64,000 nucleotides of DNA from NCBI RefSeq assembly GCF_051020975.1, contig NC_135040.1:7061501-7125500 (forward strand). Direction: 5' to 3'. Shown piece after piece: positions 50,901-62,800 of the stretch. The position numbers were made by a program, and so were the translations under genes. Source of the DNA: Osmia lignaria lignaria (Eukaryota > Arthropoda > Insecta > Hymenoptera > Megachilidae). The number at the start of each line of letters is the position of its first letter. Within the stretch, counting starts at the first letter, position 1. The notes under the pieces are model-generated. The model saw only the letters and a list, made by a program, of their open reading frames with translations. It was not told where the DNA came from and searched no databases.

Positions 50901-53812
50901 CTAAAACAAAATTTTCATTTCTTTCAATCCTTTGTACCTGTACTTAAAAATATTTGATTCCATGTCAGCTGCATTTTGCTAATTAACAAGTTAACTTGTA
51001 ATACTTGTAATATTAGTTTTATTACTAATAATAAAAATTAATTAAAAATTTTAATTGCAATCCGAGCACATGAATTGAGCAAAAATTAAATTTAATTACT
51101 TCATCGTTTTGCAACCAGCATGTTTTAGCAATTTCAATATACTTTAATTTACACAACGAAAACATTTGTACGCATCAAAGACAAATAACAAGGCAAGAGC
51201 TTACGGGGTGGCATTTTAGTAAAAACCTTCCCTACCAACGGTTCTCAATTTACGCTAATTGGAAACGCGCCACTGAATTCTGCAGTCTTTTTCGCATATA
51301 CAAATTGCTAGCAAACGAATGTTCATTTGTTTTTACAGACGTTCCTTTGCTCTGCTTTTTTTTTTTTTTTTTTTTTTATTTTTACATGGTCATCAAATAA
51401 AAACGTTAGCAGATAAAACCAGAGAAAAGAAAGCAGCAAAACGAAGAGGACAGGTTAACGGATACACGTGGAATTAATGTTGATCCAGGTGGTAAACGTG
51501 CAAAAATATATGAAAGCGAGAGATGAAACTCGTGCATGCTCGTTTCGACTCTCTGTCCGACCATGAATGGCACAATCTACTGGAAATTTATCTTCCCAAT
51601 GTTTCATATTTTAATACAGTATACTAAAATAAATTAAAATTAACGAACAAAGTTACTGGAATAATTTATTTAAATGGACTTTTAATAATCTACAGTAAAT
51701 TATAATAAAATATTAAAATTTGTTTCTAAATAATTAGGGGTGCAGATGGTATAATTGTAATTAATCGAATTTTTCATATCTCCTATTGTGTCCTCGTTAA
51801 GTAAATTCCCTTCGTTGTTCAGGCTCGTTCGACATGGCACGGATAAGAAACGCGTAATAGAGTCTGAGCGGAAATAATAACCGGAAAACGATCGCGTTTC
51901 CACCCCTAATAAAGTGGAAAAAAGAGAGAAATTCGTCTCGTGTCTCCGGGAAAAAGTCTGAGACGAAGGTAGAGCGATTTTCTGGACGATTCGACGGGAT
52001 TTCTCTGAACCATTTGCTGAGACGGATACACCATTATTCTTTCCGTTCTGAGGCGTGCTTTTTATTGCTCCCTTTCAAAATTTTTTCTTCTTATTATAAA
52101 AATAGATAAAAAATGATGATTTAAAAAAATCCTAGGATTAAGGAACTTCTTTGAAATTCTATTTATAAAATAAGCCTCTTGTTAGGATGATATCTGTGAG
52201 ATTAATAATTATCATAGACTAAGCAAACAATTAAATAGAAAATTTTCCAAGTATGAGTAGAATTTCTGCATATTTATAGGAAAACAAGTGATCCATCATA
52301 CTCCACGTAGTTGTATTTCAGTTTGAGCTTGACAGAGAGAGTAATCCAGAGGATGTCGACTTAGAATCCCATAATCCATCTGCACACCCGTGATGTCCCT
52401 TTCGTGAAAGGCAGGATCATTTCAAATAGAATGTGTAGGACAGAAAACAAATAGCAAGTGAATTATTATACACATACGTTCGATCAACATTGTCCTTTAT
52501 ACATCTGCTTTGATTCAATTTTATTGACAGATCAAATATTGTACTACTATAGTGTTTCTTAACACGTACCTCGTACCAATCAAAGTTGATCAAACTTTGC
52601 ACGGTAGGAATTATTGATGTTTTAGATTAGAAGAAGAATAGAATTCAATTACCCATTTCTAATATCTTCTATTACACGGAATCTGGTTTCAATAATAATT
52701 TCAACAAAAATAATAATAAGTGTATCAACATTGAAGCAATATAAAATCCAATTCATTAATTTTACTAAAAATCTATCTTTCGTGTATTTCAAGTCCTTCC
52801 AGCTGTAATTAGAAAATGGAGAATCGCTGATACGAGAAGGATAAATGAACGCTGAACTGGCCGTATCATTAGACCGACTGTCCGTCATTTCGATTGATCT
52901 GCACGCATAATGTTTCAAGCAAAATGTAACTACCATTTCGCATGCAATATACGAATACTGCATGCGTTATGATAGATGACAAAATGTGCTATTGTACGAA
53001 CAAAGGGCTCCTATACTCGCCACCTGTCTGACGTTGATATTAATGAGCGTTCACGCATCGGGTCAAATCGAGAGATTGATATTTCCTTTCGGGTGTAAAC
53101 ACCTGGATGCAGGTGCGAATACCTCGACAACACTGTTTTAGTTTACGTTCGCATTAATTAAATTATTACAGTCAATATCACACGTGTAAAGTTATTGTTG
53201 TGGAGGAAGTTTGTTTGTGTATCCTTTCAATCTAATTGCATAGTTGGCTGGAAAACATGAAAACGCAATGTTTAAAGTGCAGTTGCGATTAAATTCGACT
53301 GCGCAACTACTTCTATTACGTGGACTGAAAGTAGTTAACAACTCTATCTCACGTTAAGCGATAAGGGATGCTTGCAAGCTTTTGCATTCACTCGCACGAG
53401 CATGCCGTGCAAACACTAAAAACTGGAAACCCCTCTGCTCGTTCCGTTTCGTGTAACGAACTTTCAGAATTATTAGAACGTGAACGTAACGTGGCCTGAC
53501 TTTAGAAATTACCTCCTTCCATCAGATTCTTATTTCACGACCGACATTTTTGATCTGTAGAAAATCTAGACGCGTCAAGCAAGCGGTGGTTCCAGCATTT
53601 TCAATGGAATCATTTTTAAGCTGATCGTTTTAGTTACCTCCTTTTTGCTGAAACGATAGGGTTGAGATGATGTCAAACTGCTGTCTCTGGACGGAGGCGG
53701 TGGTTCCTTCGCTCTGGCCTCCACCTCTTGTAAAACTACCAGCCTTCGATTTTGCTGCTTCCAGGATAATGCGGTGAAACTTTCGAAGAAGGAACCGTCT
53801 GTCTCTTGAACC
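40898..53812 (-). CDS. Baiap3: BAIAP3/Munc13-4 family protein (unc-13-4/staccato-like), 24 coding exons, 5' end missing
   Basis: These proteins have two C2 domains around a MUN domain. They bridge vesicle and target SNAREs and act as Ca2+-dependent priming or tethering factors for dense-core vesicles, lysosome-related organelles and endosomes. The 24 exons sum to 3565 nt; after the first split base they give an uninterrupted 1187-residue frame ending in TAA (40900-40898), with every splice phase consistent. Order: N-terminal FFESFTALSWKQQNRRL motif, EQLYIEVLYT helix, C2A, MUN (MHD1 and MHD2), C2B and a short tail HPILQILE. That architecture and the WDHDDE and RGVKGLGRFF signatures are specific to the BAIAP3/Munc13-4 branch rather than Unc13 proper, because there is no C1 domain. 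Family members are about 1100-1300 aa, so only a short N-terminus is missing. The insect BAIAP3 and unc-13-4B branches are not separated here. Exon coordinates are in the three block entries. Confidence 0.93.
41990..47371 (-). CDS. Baiap3: BAIAP3-like block 2: MUN domain (exons 9-21 of those seen)
   Basis: Exons: 47213-47371, 46965-47134, 46726-46833, 46494-46643, 46275-46326, 45593-45634, 43686-43831, 43353-43569, 43186-43260, 43015-43128, 42536-42760, 42250-42465, 41990-42184. They code the helical rod that contacts SNARE and tethering partners. Landmarks: CLGLLSNMKAFRTCCPFNKE (about 492-511), MFELYLALQDF (MHD1), NGLEYVRRWL and LLEYLDVHLVALN (MHD2). The two smallest exons, 52 and 42 nt, code GVPYFSAVYKQLDKL and LAEHVVKHMENTSE; both are phase-compatible with their neighbours. 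The donor of 42536-42760 is weak (ACT/GTTCGA) and was fixed by phase and alignment to MRPPLKK, so it may be off by a few bases. The largest intron here (43832-45592) holds nothing recognisable. Confidence 0.88.
45756..45840. mobile_element. Short TA-type MITE in a BAIAP3-like intron
   Basis: ATAGGGTGTCCC at the left and GGAACACCCTAT at the right form inverted repeats of about 12 bp with one mismatch, bounding 85 bp. The GGGTGTYCC terminus is a common mariner-derived end. It lies about 120 bp upstream (5' side) of the 42-nt exon 45593-45634. Confidence 0.5.
47489..53812 (-). CDS. Baiap3: BAIAP3-like block 1: N-terminus and C2A (exons 1-8 of those seen)
   Basis: Exons in coding order: 53638-53812, 50733-50900, 50073-50139, 49123-49312, 48392-48532, 48214-48258, 47783-47939, 47489-47692. 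Residue numbers count from the first seen. C2A runs from about 116 to 345: strand VVVVEAEGLEAKDANG, then FSDPYCMLGI, a long Pro/His/Ser loop (about 150-230) with a basic LSFKRK patch, SPRWNEKFRF, and the Ca2+-binding loop DIWDHDDE. The aspartates in DANGFSD and DIWDHDD are retained, so C2A should bind Ca2+. The 45-nt exon 48214-48258 codes DIDDINTDILHLDIW, a micro-exon carrying part of that loop. The acceptor of exon 5 (48533 side) was chosen for phase and the conserved LSFKRK start. The first exon begins in phase 2, so an upstream coding exon must exist. Confidence 0.88.
49338..49645. repeat. Tandem duplication, 158-bp period, in a BAIAP3-like intron
   Basis: Copies starting at 49338 and 49496 share TGAAATAAATTCTTCTACC, CCCAGTTTATATTTCT, GTGGAAGCGTTTTG and TCGAATGTTTTATTATTGC. 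Copies are highly similar, so the duplication is fairly recent. It lies in the intron between exons 49123-49312 and 50073-50139. Confidence 0.9.
50901..53637 (-). other. BAIAP3-like intron (2.7 kb)
   Basis: Phase-0 intron, donor GAG/GTAACT, acceptor TTTGTTTTAG. It includes a run of 22 T residues (51356-51377), which is a candidate poly-A tail of a minus-strand retroposed sequence, although no element body is recognisable. Confidence 0.75.
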
Positions 53813-56800
53813 CTGAAACATGATCAATCACCTTTTATTCTTGTCACTTGTTGCTTCCACTCACAACAGTCTCATCTTGAAGATTTTAATTTTTCTTTTT
53901 TCCTACCAAGGGTAGTTATAATAATTATCCCTACGCCCGTATCAGCGATTTAATTATTAAGAAATTGAAAAATTACAAGTATAATGATTTCCAAGATTAT
54001 ATCACCAGCAATCGATTCTAATTACGACGATTATTCAAGGCAACCTTGTCGTCTAATTATCGCGCGAACATCTATTTCCATCTATTTTTTCTCTCGCACT
54101 TGCGTGTACACCAAGTTTCGCGTCGTTGCAGCAATATCGATCAGTCGGTATGTTTCTTCTTGTTCCTTTTCCTTTTTTCCCCTCTACTTCCACCCATCTT
54201 TTTTTTTCTCTTCTTTAATTAATACACTGCACCACGACGAACGACATAACTACCGTTTCGAAATTACCTCCTATATGTCGTTTACGATTTCCAGCAGAAT
54301 TTTTCACTGAAATTGCAGCTCGTTTCGACATCCCTCTTGGAGGTATTACATCCTCGCAGATCGTGAGTGCATCATACGGTTGATAAACTGCTAAACGCTT
54401 TCACCGACTCATCAAAATTTTCAAGATATGATTTTACTTTGCATCTTGTTCAATTTTATAAAAGGGTTGATACGTGCAATTTTTATTCGAAAATTATTCG
54501 ACTGATATCCGACTGTGCATTTTAGTTAATCACGGTTGCTTATTTGCGTCCAGCGGACGGTCCAAAATTAATTGAAAATTAACTGAAATTCATCAAATTA
54601 ATGCCTTACTGTACACTCATTAGCAGCGCTTCCTTTAAATATTGCAGTCAATTACCAGTAGCTTTGAACATAAATGCCAAAAGCGAATAATCATTATGAT
54701 CCATTGTTTGCTGCAGTTGATTATCAATCGTTTTGTATTAAGAATATTAATGAGAGACTCGTGCAGCCGTGTTCATTAAATTTTAAATACAATAATACAT
54801 GATTAAGCTTGCTCATCCTCGCTGGTATATATACCTTTTTCCTACTCGTCGAGTATTCCTTTCAGTTGGCAAAGTGAAAAACGTTTAACGCAATAATCTT
54901 TGAAAGATTAGAAAGAACAGCTTGCTGGAAAACAATGACGCCTGCTCTTTGAGCGACGACGAGCACGTCAGAGTGTGACGGGAAGGTAGGAAAATTGGAA
55001 AATGAAAAATATGCAGATGAAAGCATGCTAAGCGGGCGTGTCTTTGACGCGTCTAAAGGATCCACGCGCCGTCTCGGATCTAATTTAAATCCGAAAGAAG
55101 CGACGCTCTGGGTTTCAACTCTCTGAGGAACGCTTCAGCCTCGTAACTGATACTAAAATGAAACTCTCCTGAGGTAAGACTGTGCACGGATAGATTCTTA
55201 TAACTGTACCTTCTTTTTATCTTTCAGTTGACCTTAGCATTGGCTATCTATCGAGGAAAAAATATTCCCCCATTAACTTCCTCCCCCCACTCAATGAAAA
55301 AATTGTAGGCCCACTTTTATCCCTTCGATGATACTTCGAACATTTCTGTCTGATAGCAGCAATTGACACGGTAATATGTTATTCGTGAACACACACAATA
55401 TTTTACGTTCGCCTGGCTACAATACATTAACAGAGATTTATCGTTCCTACCTCGCTATTTATTGCGCCCTGATTTGAATTTACTGCGTTTTGTATTCACC
55501 TACGCATCATTAAAGCACGATATCAGAGATTTTGCGTTCTGTATCCAGCTGGCAATTCAATTCCTCGTCATTCTGTGTATCATACTTTGAATCAGAATTG
55601 TTGAAATATTAAAATTGAGTATTTTATCCTCCCTAAAATTCTCTCTCAAATATAAAACAACAGAACGTTCAACTGTAACACTAACACCGAGCTGTGATGC
55701 TAAGCAGTAATTTCCAGGTTTGTCGTTTAACTCCAACCCTAAGCTGTAACATAGAACAGTGATATTCAATTGCACGTGTCTTGTGTGCTTAACGTGTCTG
55801 ATTCCCTGATGAAGCCCTGACAGACACAAGTGACAGGGACATCAGACTGATATACACATGCCTGAGAAATTTATACACCGCATAAATGAGTGAAGGCGCG
55901 GGTAGGGTTGGACAGACGAAAAGAGAAAAAAAGAAAAAGAAACGCGGCCTCGTTAAGCTGGCTAGCACTCGATATTGTATTTCAGGAATACGCCAGGTTT
56001 ACCTTGTTAAGCACGGCCTGCTGCACTAATTTATACAAAGCGATACACCCGTATATCCCGTTGGATGTGATATTAATAAACGACCATGGTGGATCATGGG
56101 CACAATCTGACGGTTCTAACCCCTTTAAGTTGGATTTCCACGTGCGCCGACCAGCACGTTGCTGCCTCGTTTAAAGACAATATTTTCATTAAAGAACAGG
56201 TACAGAGTAGTTCCTTAACGTTCTTAATGATTTTCTTTAAATTTTGGCAAACGGGATGAGGAAAAAGTGTAAATCAGCCATCGACGTCGTATCCTTCCTC
56301 CCCTACACGAAAATAGAATTTCGATGCGGGAAACTCTTGCTATAGACTTACAAACCGCTACTTTCCTTCGTCCTGACGTTATTCTAGCCGATTTCCGTGA
56401 CTTTCTTTGACGTTTTCTAACATCTGGCGCCGAAGCCGATGAAACGGAGGCGTATCGATAAAGTTCAAAAGGAAATATCAAAGCGTCCTGGTACAAATAA
56501 CGTGTGACTCTGAAGCAGAACTTTTCGCAAAGACACGATCTACAGACGGTATATAATCATGTTCAGGTGTACAATTTGACCCGACTGAAATGAGACACCT
56601 ATCTTCCAACTTCTTCCCGTTTAATTTTTCCATTTTTTCATGCAATTTCTTCTTCTTCGCTTTTGAGTTCTCTTGAGTTTCTTGGTAGAGCGAATATTTT
56701 ATAATTATACTGATAATTAGAGGAAACAAGTTGACTCGTTATTCGAGCGAGAAGCTGAAAAATTTCAGACTTTAATTGGACAGAAAGTTAATGAGATTAT

Positions 56801-59800
56801 TGCGTACTGGTTTCAAGATAAATTAACTCGTTTTTTGTCATTTTTTATTAAGAATAAGATTGCTTTCTAATTAAAATTACTCTGCTAATTAGGTAACTAA
56901 TCAAGAATTAAATTTAATTGGAGCTTTATTTTTGTTTGAAATGCAAAGAAATGATAAATTCAGCAAGGTATCCTAATAATTTTATCAGTCACTATAGTCT
57001 TTTGTGAAAAATAAGTTGTACATGGAGAAGTACATGGTATTTTAATTAAACTTTCCACAAGCTTACATCTTCAAAGTGATTCTGCTCTTGCATTTCCTTG
57101 GAAACATGACTACATTAAGGTCTCCCATAGGACGTATCACGGAACACATTTGTAATTTGAATATTTCGAGCATCATCCAATGAAAATACACGAGCTCAAT
57201 TTTTCTTTTGACGTTTATACTTTGGCTCGTCGTGATCGTAAAACCGATGACCAAGGGTTACGGTATCTGGTTGTAGGTTGTTAACGTTAGAGAGGACTTT
57301 GATATCATATATCGTCTCGTATCCACCGTTTCCTCTCGCTTGACGGCATTTGTTTCCAAGGAAAAGCGAAAGAAAACTCGTTGCTGCTGCTTCCATTTCC
57401 GTTTTACGACAACTGCCGGTACCTTGGATTTACAAAGAACCAAGAAATGGAAAACTAAGAACTAAAGTTCAAGAATGGATACAGGAAACTTCAGGATACA
57501 GGAATCTTGTTTGATTTTTATATTCTTTATATCTTGTTTTTATATTCAGAATAAAATTGATATTCCTTTGAATTTCAAAGTATGTTAAAATGTGACTTTC
57601 GTTCCCATTGAAGATGGGTATCCAACGAAGGCGAATACTTCTTCTGACAGAGATTAAGATTAAGGTGTCGAATTGGTGGTCACCCTGTTGCTTCCCAATC
57701 TGCTCAGGATATTGCGCTTCATCCCTCCTGGTACGCGAATAAACGTGATGGGTAATGGGCCGTAAAGCAAGCCGATGAAATGCAGTCCTCCTGAGTCCTT
57801 CTGTTAATCAATTACTATCCCGTGGAAATAGAATGATTCGCCGTGTAAATTGGACACAATTCGTTCGCTTTGTTCCTCGTTTCACGCGAATCTGCGATTG
57901 CTTTTCGCATTAATTGTCATTAACCCTTTGCATGAAAACTTTAAGTCACCCCTTTGTATGCCAATACTTGCCTCCCGTACAATTGTTCATTTATTTTCTG
58001 AACTCTTGAAAGACCATTTAAGAAATATTTAAAACATTTTAAATATTAAACGCATTGTACTTTTTAATTAAAGCATCCTTTTAGAAACACATTCGACCTA
58101 CATTCTGATGCACATTAGATTAAAAAATAATAGTGAAAAACGTAAGATAACCTCTTAAATACACAAAGGCAATCAATCTACTTGAAAAGAAAAAAAAAAG
58201 AGAGGAATTTTCTGAGTAAGGACTGCTATCGATAAAGTTTTCAGTGAAAATTATAACCCCCCTTTCGGAATTGTTCGTACCAGGAACACCTTTCGCGCCA
58301 GCGATTTTACAAATTGATTGTAACCTTCCATCTACACAAGAGTAAAGGAGAATTAACAGGACCGCGTTAATTCCCAGTGAGCCCTCGTTATTGTTAATTG
58401 TCTCGCGACAGTGGCAAACGATAATTACGTCTCTAGTCTCGTCTTCGTGTTCACCCCTTGGTTCGTTTTTATGAACGCATCCAAGGACTTCTCTCCCTTC
58501 TAATAAGAAGATGATTGAAGTTCGAGTATAAGCCAGAAGACATCTTATCTCTTTGATCGTCACACCGTGTCCCTTAATCCTATCTGTGTTACCGGATTTA
58601 GAAGATTATGCTACTTGCAATTCATTCGCTGTGTAATGGAAATTCTTACACAGCAAAAGCACAGTACTGATAATAATTTCCAGTGGAAAATGGTAGGAAA
58701 TTTTAACGATATTAAAAACGGCAATAGGTACTAATGGAAGGATTCAGCGCCGTTTAAACATTCTTTATATCTTCTCATAAATATTTTTCTGCTGAATTTA
58801 AAAAGACATCTTGCTGCTTGAAAGTCCAGAAAACCTGATAAAGACGCTAATCTTATTCGTCGCTAATTACCCTGGCAGTTAATTAAGACGGAAGCGTGGT
58901 TGGGAAAAAATCTTTTCAAGAAATTTTACATTCTAGTAAGCCGTGAGAGTGTCAACAAGTGTCAGGGATCGCGTGAACGTGTTTATCTTTCGAGAAAAAG
59001 GGCGGTATATAAAGATGAAAAACGCGAAAATTATTTAATTTTCTATTTTCTTAGATGTTTTATCTACTCGATTCATCTCCCGTACGTTTCATGCAATATT
59101 TCTTTCGTTTCAAACTTTCACTGACGTAATAAAGTGTAGCGAAGCGAAACGTCGATGGAATAAACCATCCCCTTGATTACTTTATTGAAACGCACTGCAG
59201 ATACTTTTTGTTCGCGTTTCCCCGTATTTTCGACAGCCGAGGGATCCGAGCGATAAAGAATAACGGAGACAAGCGGCGATAACGCGGTGTCCTGCTCTTT
59301 TTATCCTCCAATTGATCGGATTTCAATGGACGAATTTCGTATCGTAAAAAGGACCAAGCAGAAATGGATTCCTTGATCAGCATTACTGATCTACGAATTT
59401 GTAATTATAATTTCGTGAACCGATGGCGTTTCACAATATTGGCAAGAATTTAAAAAAAAAAGACTTCGAACCATCGTTATATTATTTTCATAAATCGTAA
59501 AACTTGTTATTCGATAGAAAAAAATTTCCATAGAGCAGGAAGAAATTTGATTGGAAGTTGCTCGGCCCTCTGGTCGAAATTCGACAAAGTTTCGATATAA
59601 ATACTTTCGACATAACAACTTTTTAAAATCATACATTCTGTAGAATTTAGTTTTCCCAACTCAGCTACTTTTAACACGAAATATGTACAATATATATATT
59701 ATAAAAAATATTTTAAAAACTTCAGAAACTTGAGAAAAATTACATTACTTTTCATGAAAAATTCTAAGTAAATAAAAGAGAGGGATTTAATTTTTCGAGA

Positions 59801-62800
59801 ATTCTTTTACAAGAAATTACATTTTATAAAATTGTTAGAAGAGTTGTAAAGAAAATTCCTCTGAGCGATAAAATTCTTATTTACATTAAGGGGTTTATTA
59901 ACTCGCTTGTTGACCTATTTAAAAAAGAAATTATATAATAAAATAAGAAATTTAATTTCTTCCGACATATTCCTCAGCATTACAGAAATATTAAACCTTT
60001 TATTCACTCGCATTGTTTTAAAATTCAAGCCAATTAGTCCTAAAAATTCTTGTCTAATTTACTTTTCCCTTGTGAACCAAGAAAGAAAATTCAAGAATTT
60101 AACCGCGGTTCCTCCCATAAACCACATGGGAGATTGAAATGTTAGCTTAGCAATCCATTCAGCTGTAACGTAATTAATTTTAATAATTAATTTTCCAACA
60201 CCCTACAGACGAGCGCAACAAAGGTGGAAAGAATATGACGATACGCCATTGAACGTGTACGCATAGGTTGATAGATGTTCGACACTTTTCGTAGAATGGA
60301 AACAGCAGTGCGGTCGATTTAATGGAGGTAATGGTGTAAGGGTAAGGGCCCCCAAAGAAATATGGTCGTTCGTCCATAGCGAGATAAAAGGAACGCACAA
60401 GGAAGGGTCCCTTTGCGACCACGACCTTTCGACCTCTCGACCTTCCACATTCCCTAACTCCTCGTTATAATTTTAAAGATATGATTCCTTTACAAAATCA
60501 TATTTCAAAATGATGTAAAATTTTTATTTAATAGATCTTAAAGAGCAAAGTTTAACGATTGTGCATTCAACACGATCGTGTTTCAATTCTATAGCATTTT
60601 AAATGCAGCCAAGTTATTATAGAATAATTTACATACATCCTTTTAGAATCCTTTTCTGCATAATTTCTTGTTCAGGAATGTAAGGTTGATTTTTATCATT
60701 GGAACAAATGAAGGTAATTTATATTGGTAATTATTTTTCTTTTGTAATTAACAATTGCGCATTTATGGGTACTTGAAAATGTGGGTCAGGCGAGGCAATC
60801 TCGAACGAGCTTAAAAATATTAATGACAGAAACACGATCGTATTTCAATGCTATAGCGTTTAAAATGCAACCAATTATAATATTTGGAACGATCTGTTCA
60901 TATCGTTCCTTGAATTTTCTCTACATGACCTTTTGCTGCGTTTGCAGAATCTTTGACTCCCCAGATATGTATCCATCGAGAGCTATGGATGAAAATATTT
61001 TTACGTCGTCATTTTGGGAAAGAAGATTCCTCGGAGGCGAAGGAATGAATTTCAACTGGAAGTACGTGAGGAGCTTTCGTTTGCTTTCAAAAATTTATCG
61101 ATGCTTCTGAGTGCTCGAAAATTTGTCGGTATGCAATGCTTTTCTTCGATCTTCGATACTGTTAGAATAATATTCCCTCTACCAAGATAACATTAATTTT
61201 TTCAACTGAAGAACAAATCTAAAATGTTTCAACCAGATAGAAACATTCGCTTCCTCGAGTCGCCTGTAATATTCAAACTGAAGTATAGCTTCTGTTTATC
61301 AAAAGTTTCTGTCCAGGACATGGAAATTACCGTTTCAGCTTGGAAACAAATTGCACGTTTTGTAGGAAAATCTCGACGATAATATTGTCATTATTGCCGC
61401 AATACACGGTGGAAAGATTACACTGTGAATCTAAATAGCACAACCAGAACACGCGAACTCCTTTTCTGCCCTTTTAACAATAATAACAGCAGCACGGAAG
61501 GAGTGAATCTTGCGAAATGTCGCTTTTAATCAATGAAAAGAAATTTAATTACGAAAACGTGAAACGAAGCCCCTGAGCTACACCGACGTATTGTTTCAAA
61601 GAAACAAAAGTATTTTACAGAGAAGAAAGCATCAAAGGGACAAAATTTGACTAGAAAACAAAATGGTATTACTTATATTCTATTCGATCATTTTATCCTT
61701 TTATTATTACTTTGACTGTAAATACTCCGTTTTATCCCCTCGTTTCATTAATTTTCCCAACAATAGAAATCCGAGCCTGGCAACTTTTGAAAGTTCTGAT
61801 CCGCCGAGAGTCACCGGAAACTATACTGTTTCCAGTTAATTACCGTTTGGTCGAAAGCAAAACGCGTTCTAATGGCTACGGCTGTTCCCGAGTACTCTTC
61901 AAGTTCGTGGACAAACGACAGCTTGTCAGCGCACGTGCTTTTCCTCGCTAATCACCCGAGGCCGGTGTCAACAGCTCCGCCGAGAGCTTTTCAACAACCA
62001 CCTTCGACCCTCGAACATCTCCAGATTCTAGATTCTGGCGAAGCTTTTAGTTTAGAGAAGCGATCGGCGAGAGACCCTTTACGTTTCCCAAGATATAAAC
62101 GCCGCCTTCCATTTCCCCGACGAATGGTTTCTGGTGTACATGGTGCAAACTTAACAAGCGTTTACTTAACACGCCCTGTTCTATCTATCCAATGTAATTC
62201 GTGACGTCAATGTGATCGACGACGCACCTTACGCGTCTTGTGAATGAAAATTGACATTAAAGCAACAGTGAAATTTATTTTCAAACAACTAGAGCGAAAT
62301 ATGTAACGTTACAGAAAATTATCCTGTATAAACAGTCCGCAGTAACAGAAGGAATAAAATAAAAATGTACGTTCCACTGAACAGCGCACCTCTGTGTTTA
62401 TAACTCTCTTTTTGTAAACCTACATAGATTAACCGCAATACTTTGTGCACAATGTTGCTGTAAGCTTATTATATTTTTTGCCTTCTGTTGTTTTAACGTT
62501 TTTACGAAAAAATTCTTACACAAACCGGAATTCCGCACAAAAATGTTCTATCCATGAATAACGCCCACGCAGCATCGTTGCATTCATTCAATACCCCTGT
62601 ATTTAGTGAAAATTTGTATCGATCAAAAATTGCTTGCGTCAACATGCCTTCGTTTAAAATGTAATACGCCGTCGAATATGAATTTTCCGAGAGGAAAACA
62701 ATATTTTCATTATAATCTCGTGAATATTCCAAATTGGAAATTATACATTGCAATTTAACAAATTTGAAGGAATAATGCGTTGGAGGAATTTCTTTGTGAT

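Noticed and set aside
51356..51377. Run of 22 T residues as a retroposon poly-A tail
   Set aside because: No SINE or processed-gene body and no target duplication seen next to it; homopolymer slippage is enough to explain it.
56224..56496. Possible upstream exon of the BAIAP3-like gene (acceptor TTTGTACCAG, basic Arg/Lys/Ser frame)
   Set aside because: Its strong donor (GTAAGT) leaves phase 1, whereas phase 2 is needed; in the phase-2 frame an in-frame stop occurs.
60781..61110. 109-codon plus-strand frame
   Set aside because: Part of it overlaps the diverged direct repeat, it has no domain, and such lengths are expected by chance across 64 kb.
61872..62204. 110-codon plus-strand frame beginning MATAVPEYSSSSW
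   Set aside because: No recognisable domain, and composition follows a local GC-richer patch. No splice evidence. Kept only as a CpG-richer region.
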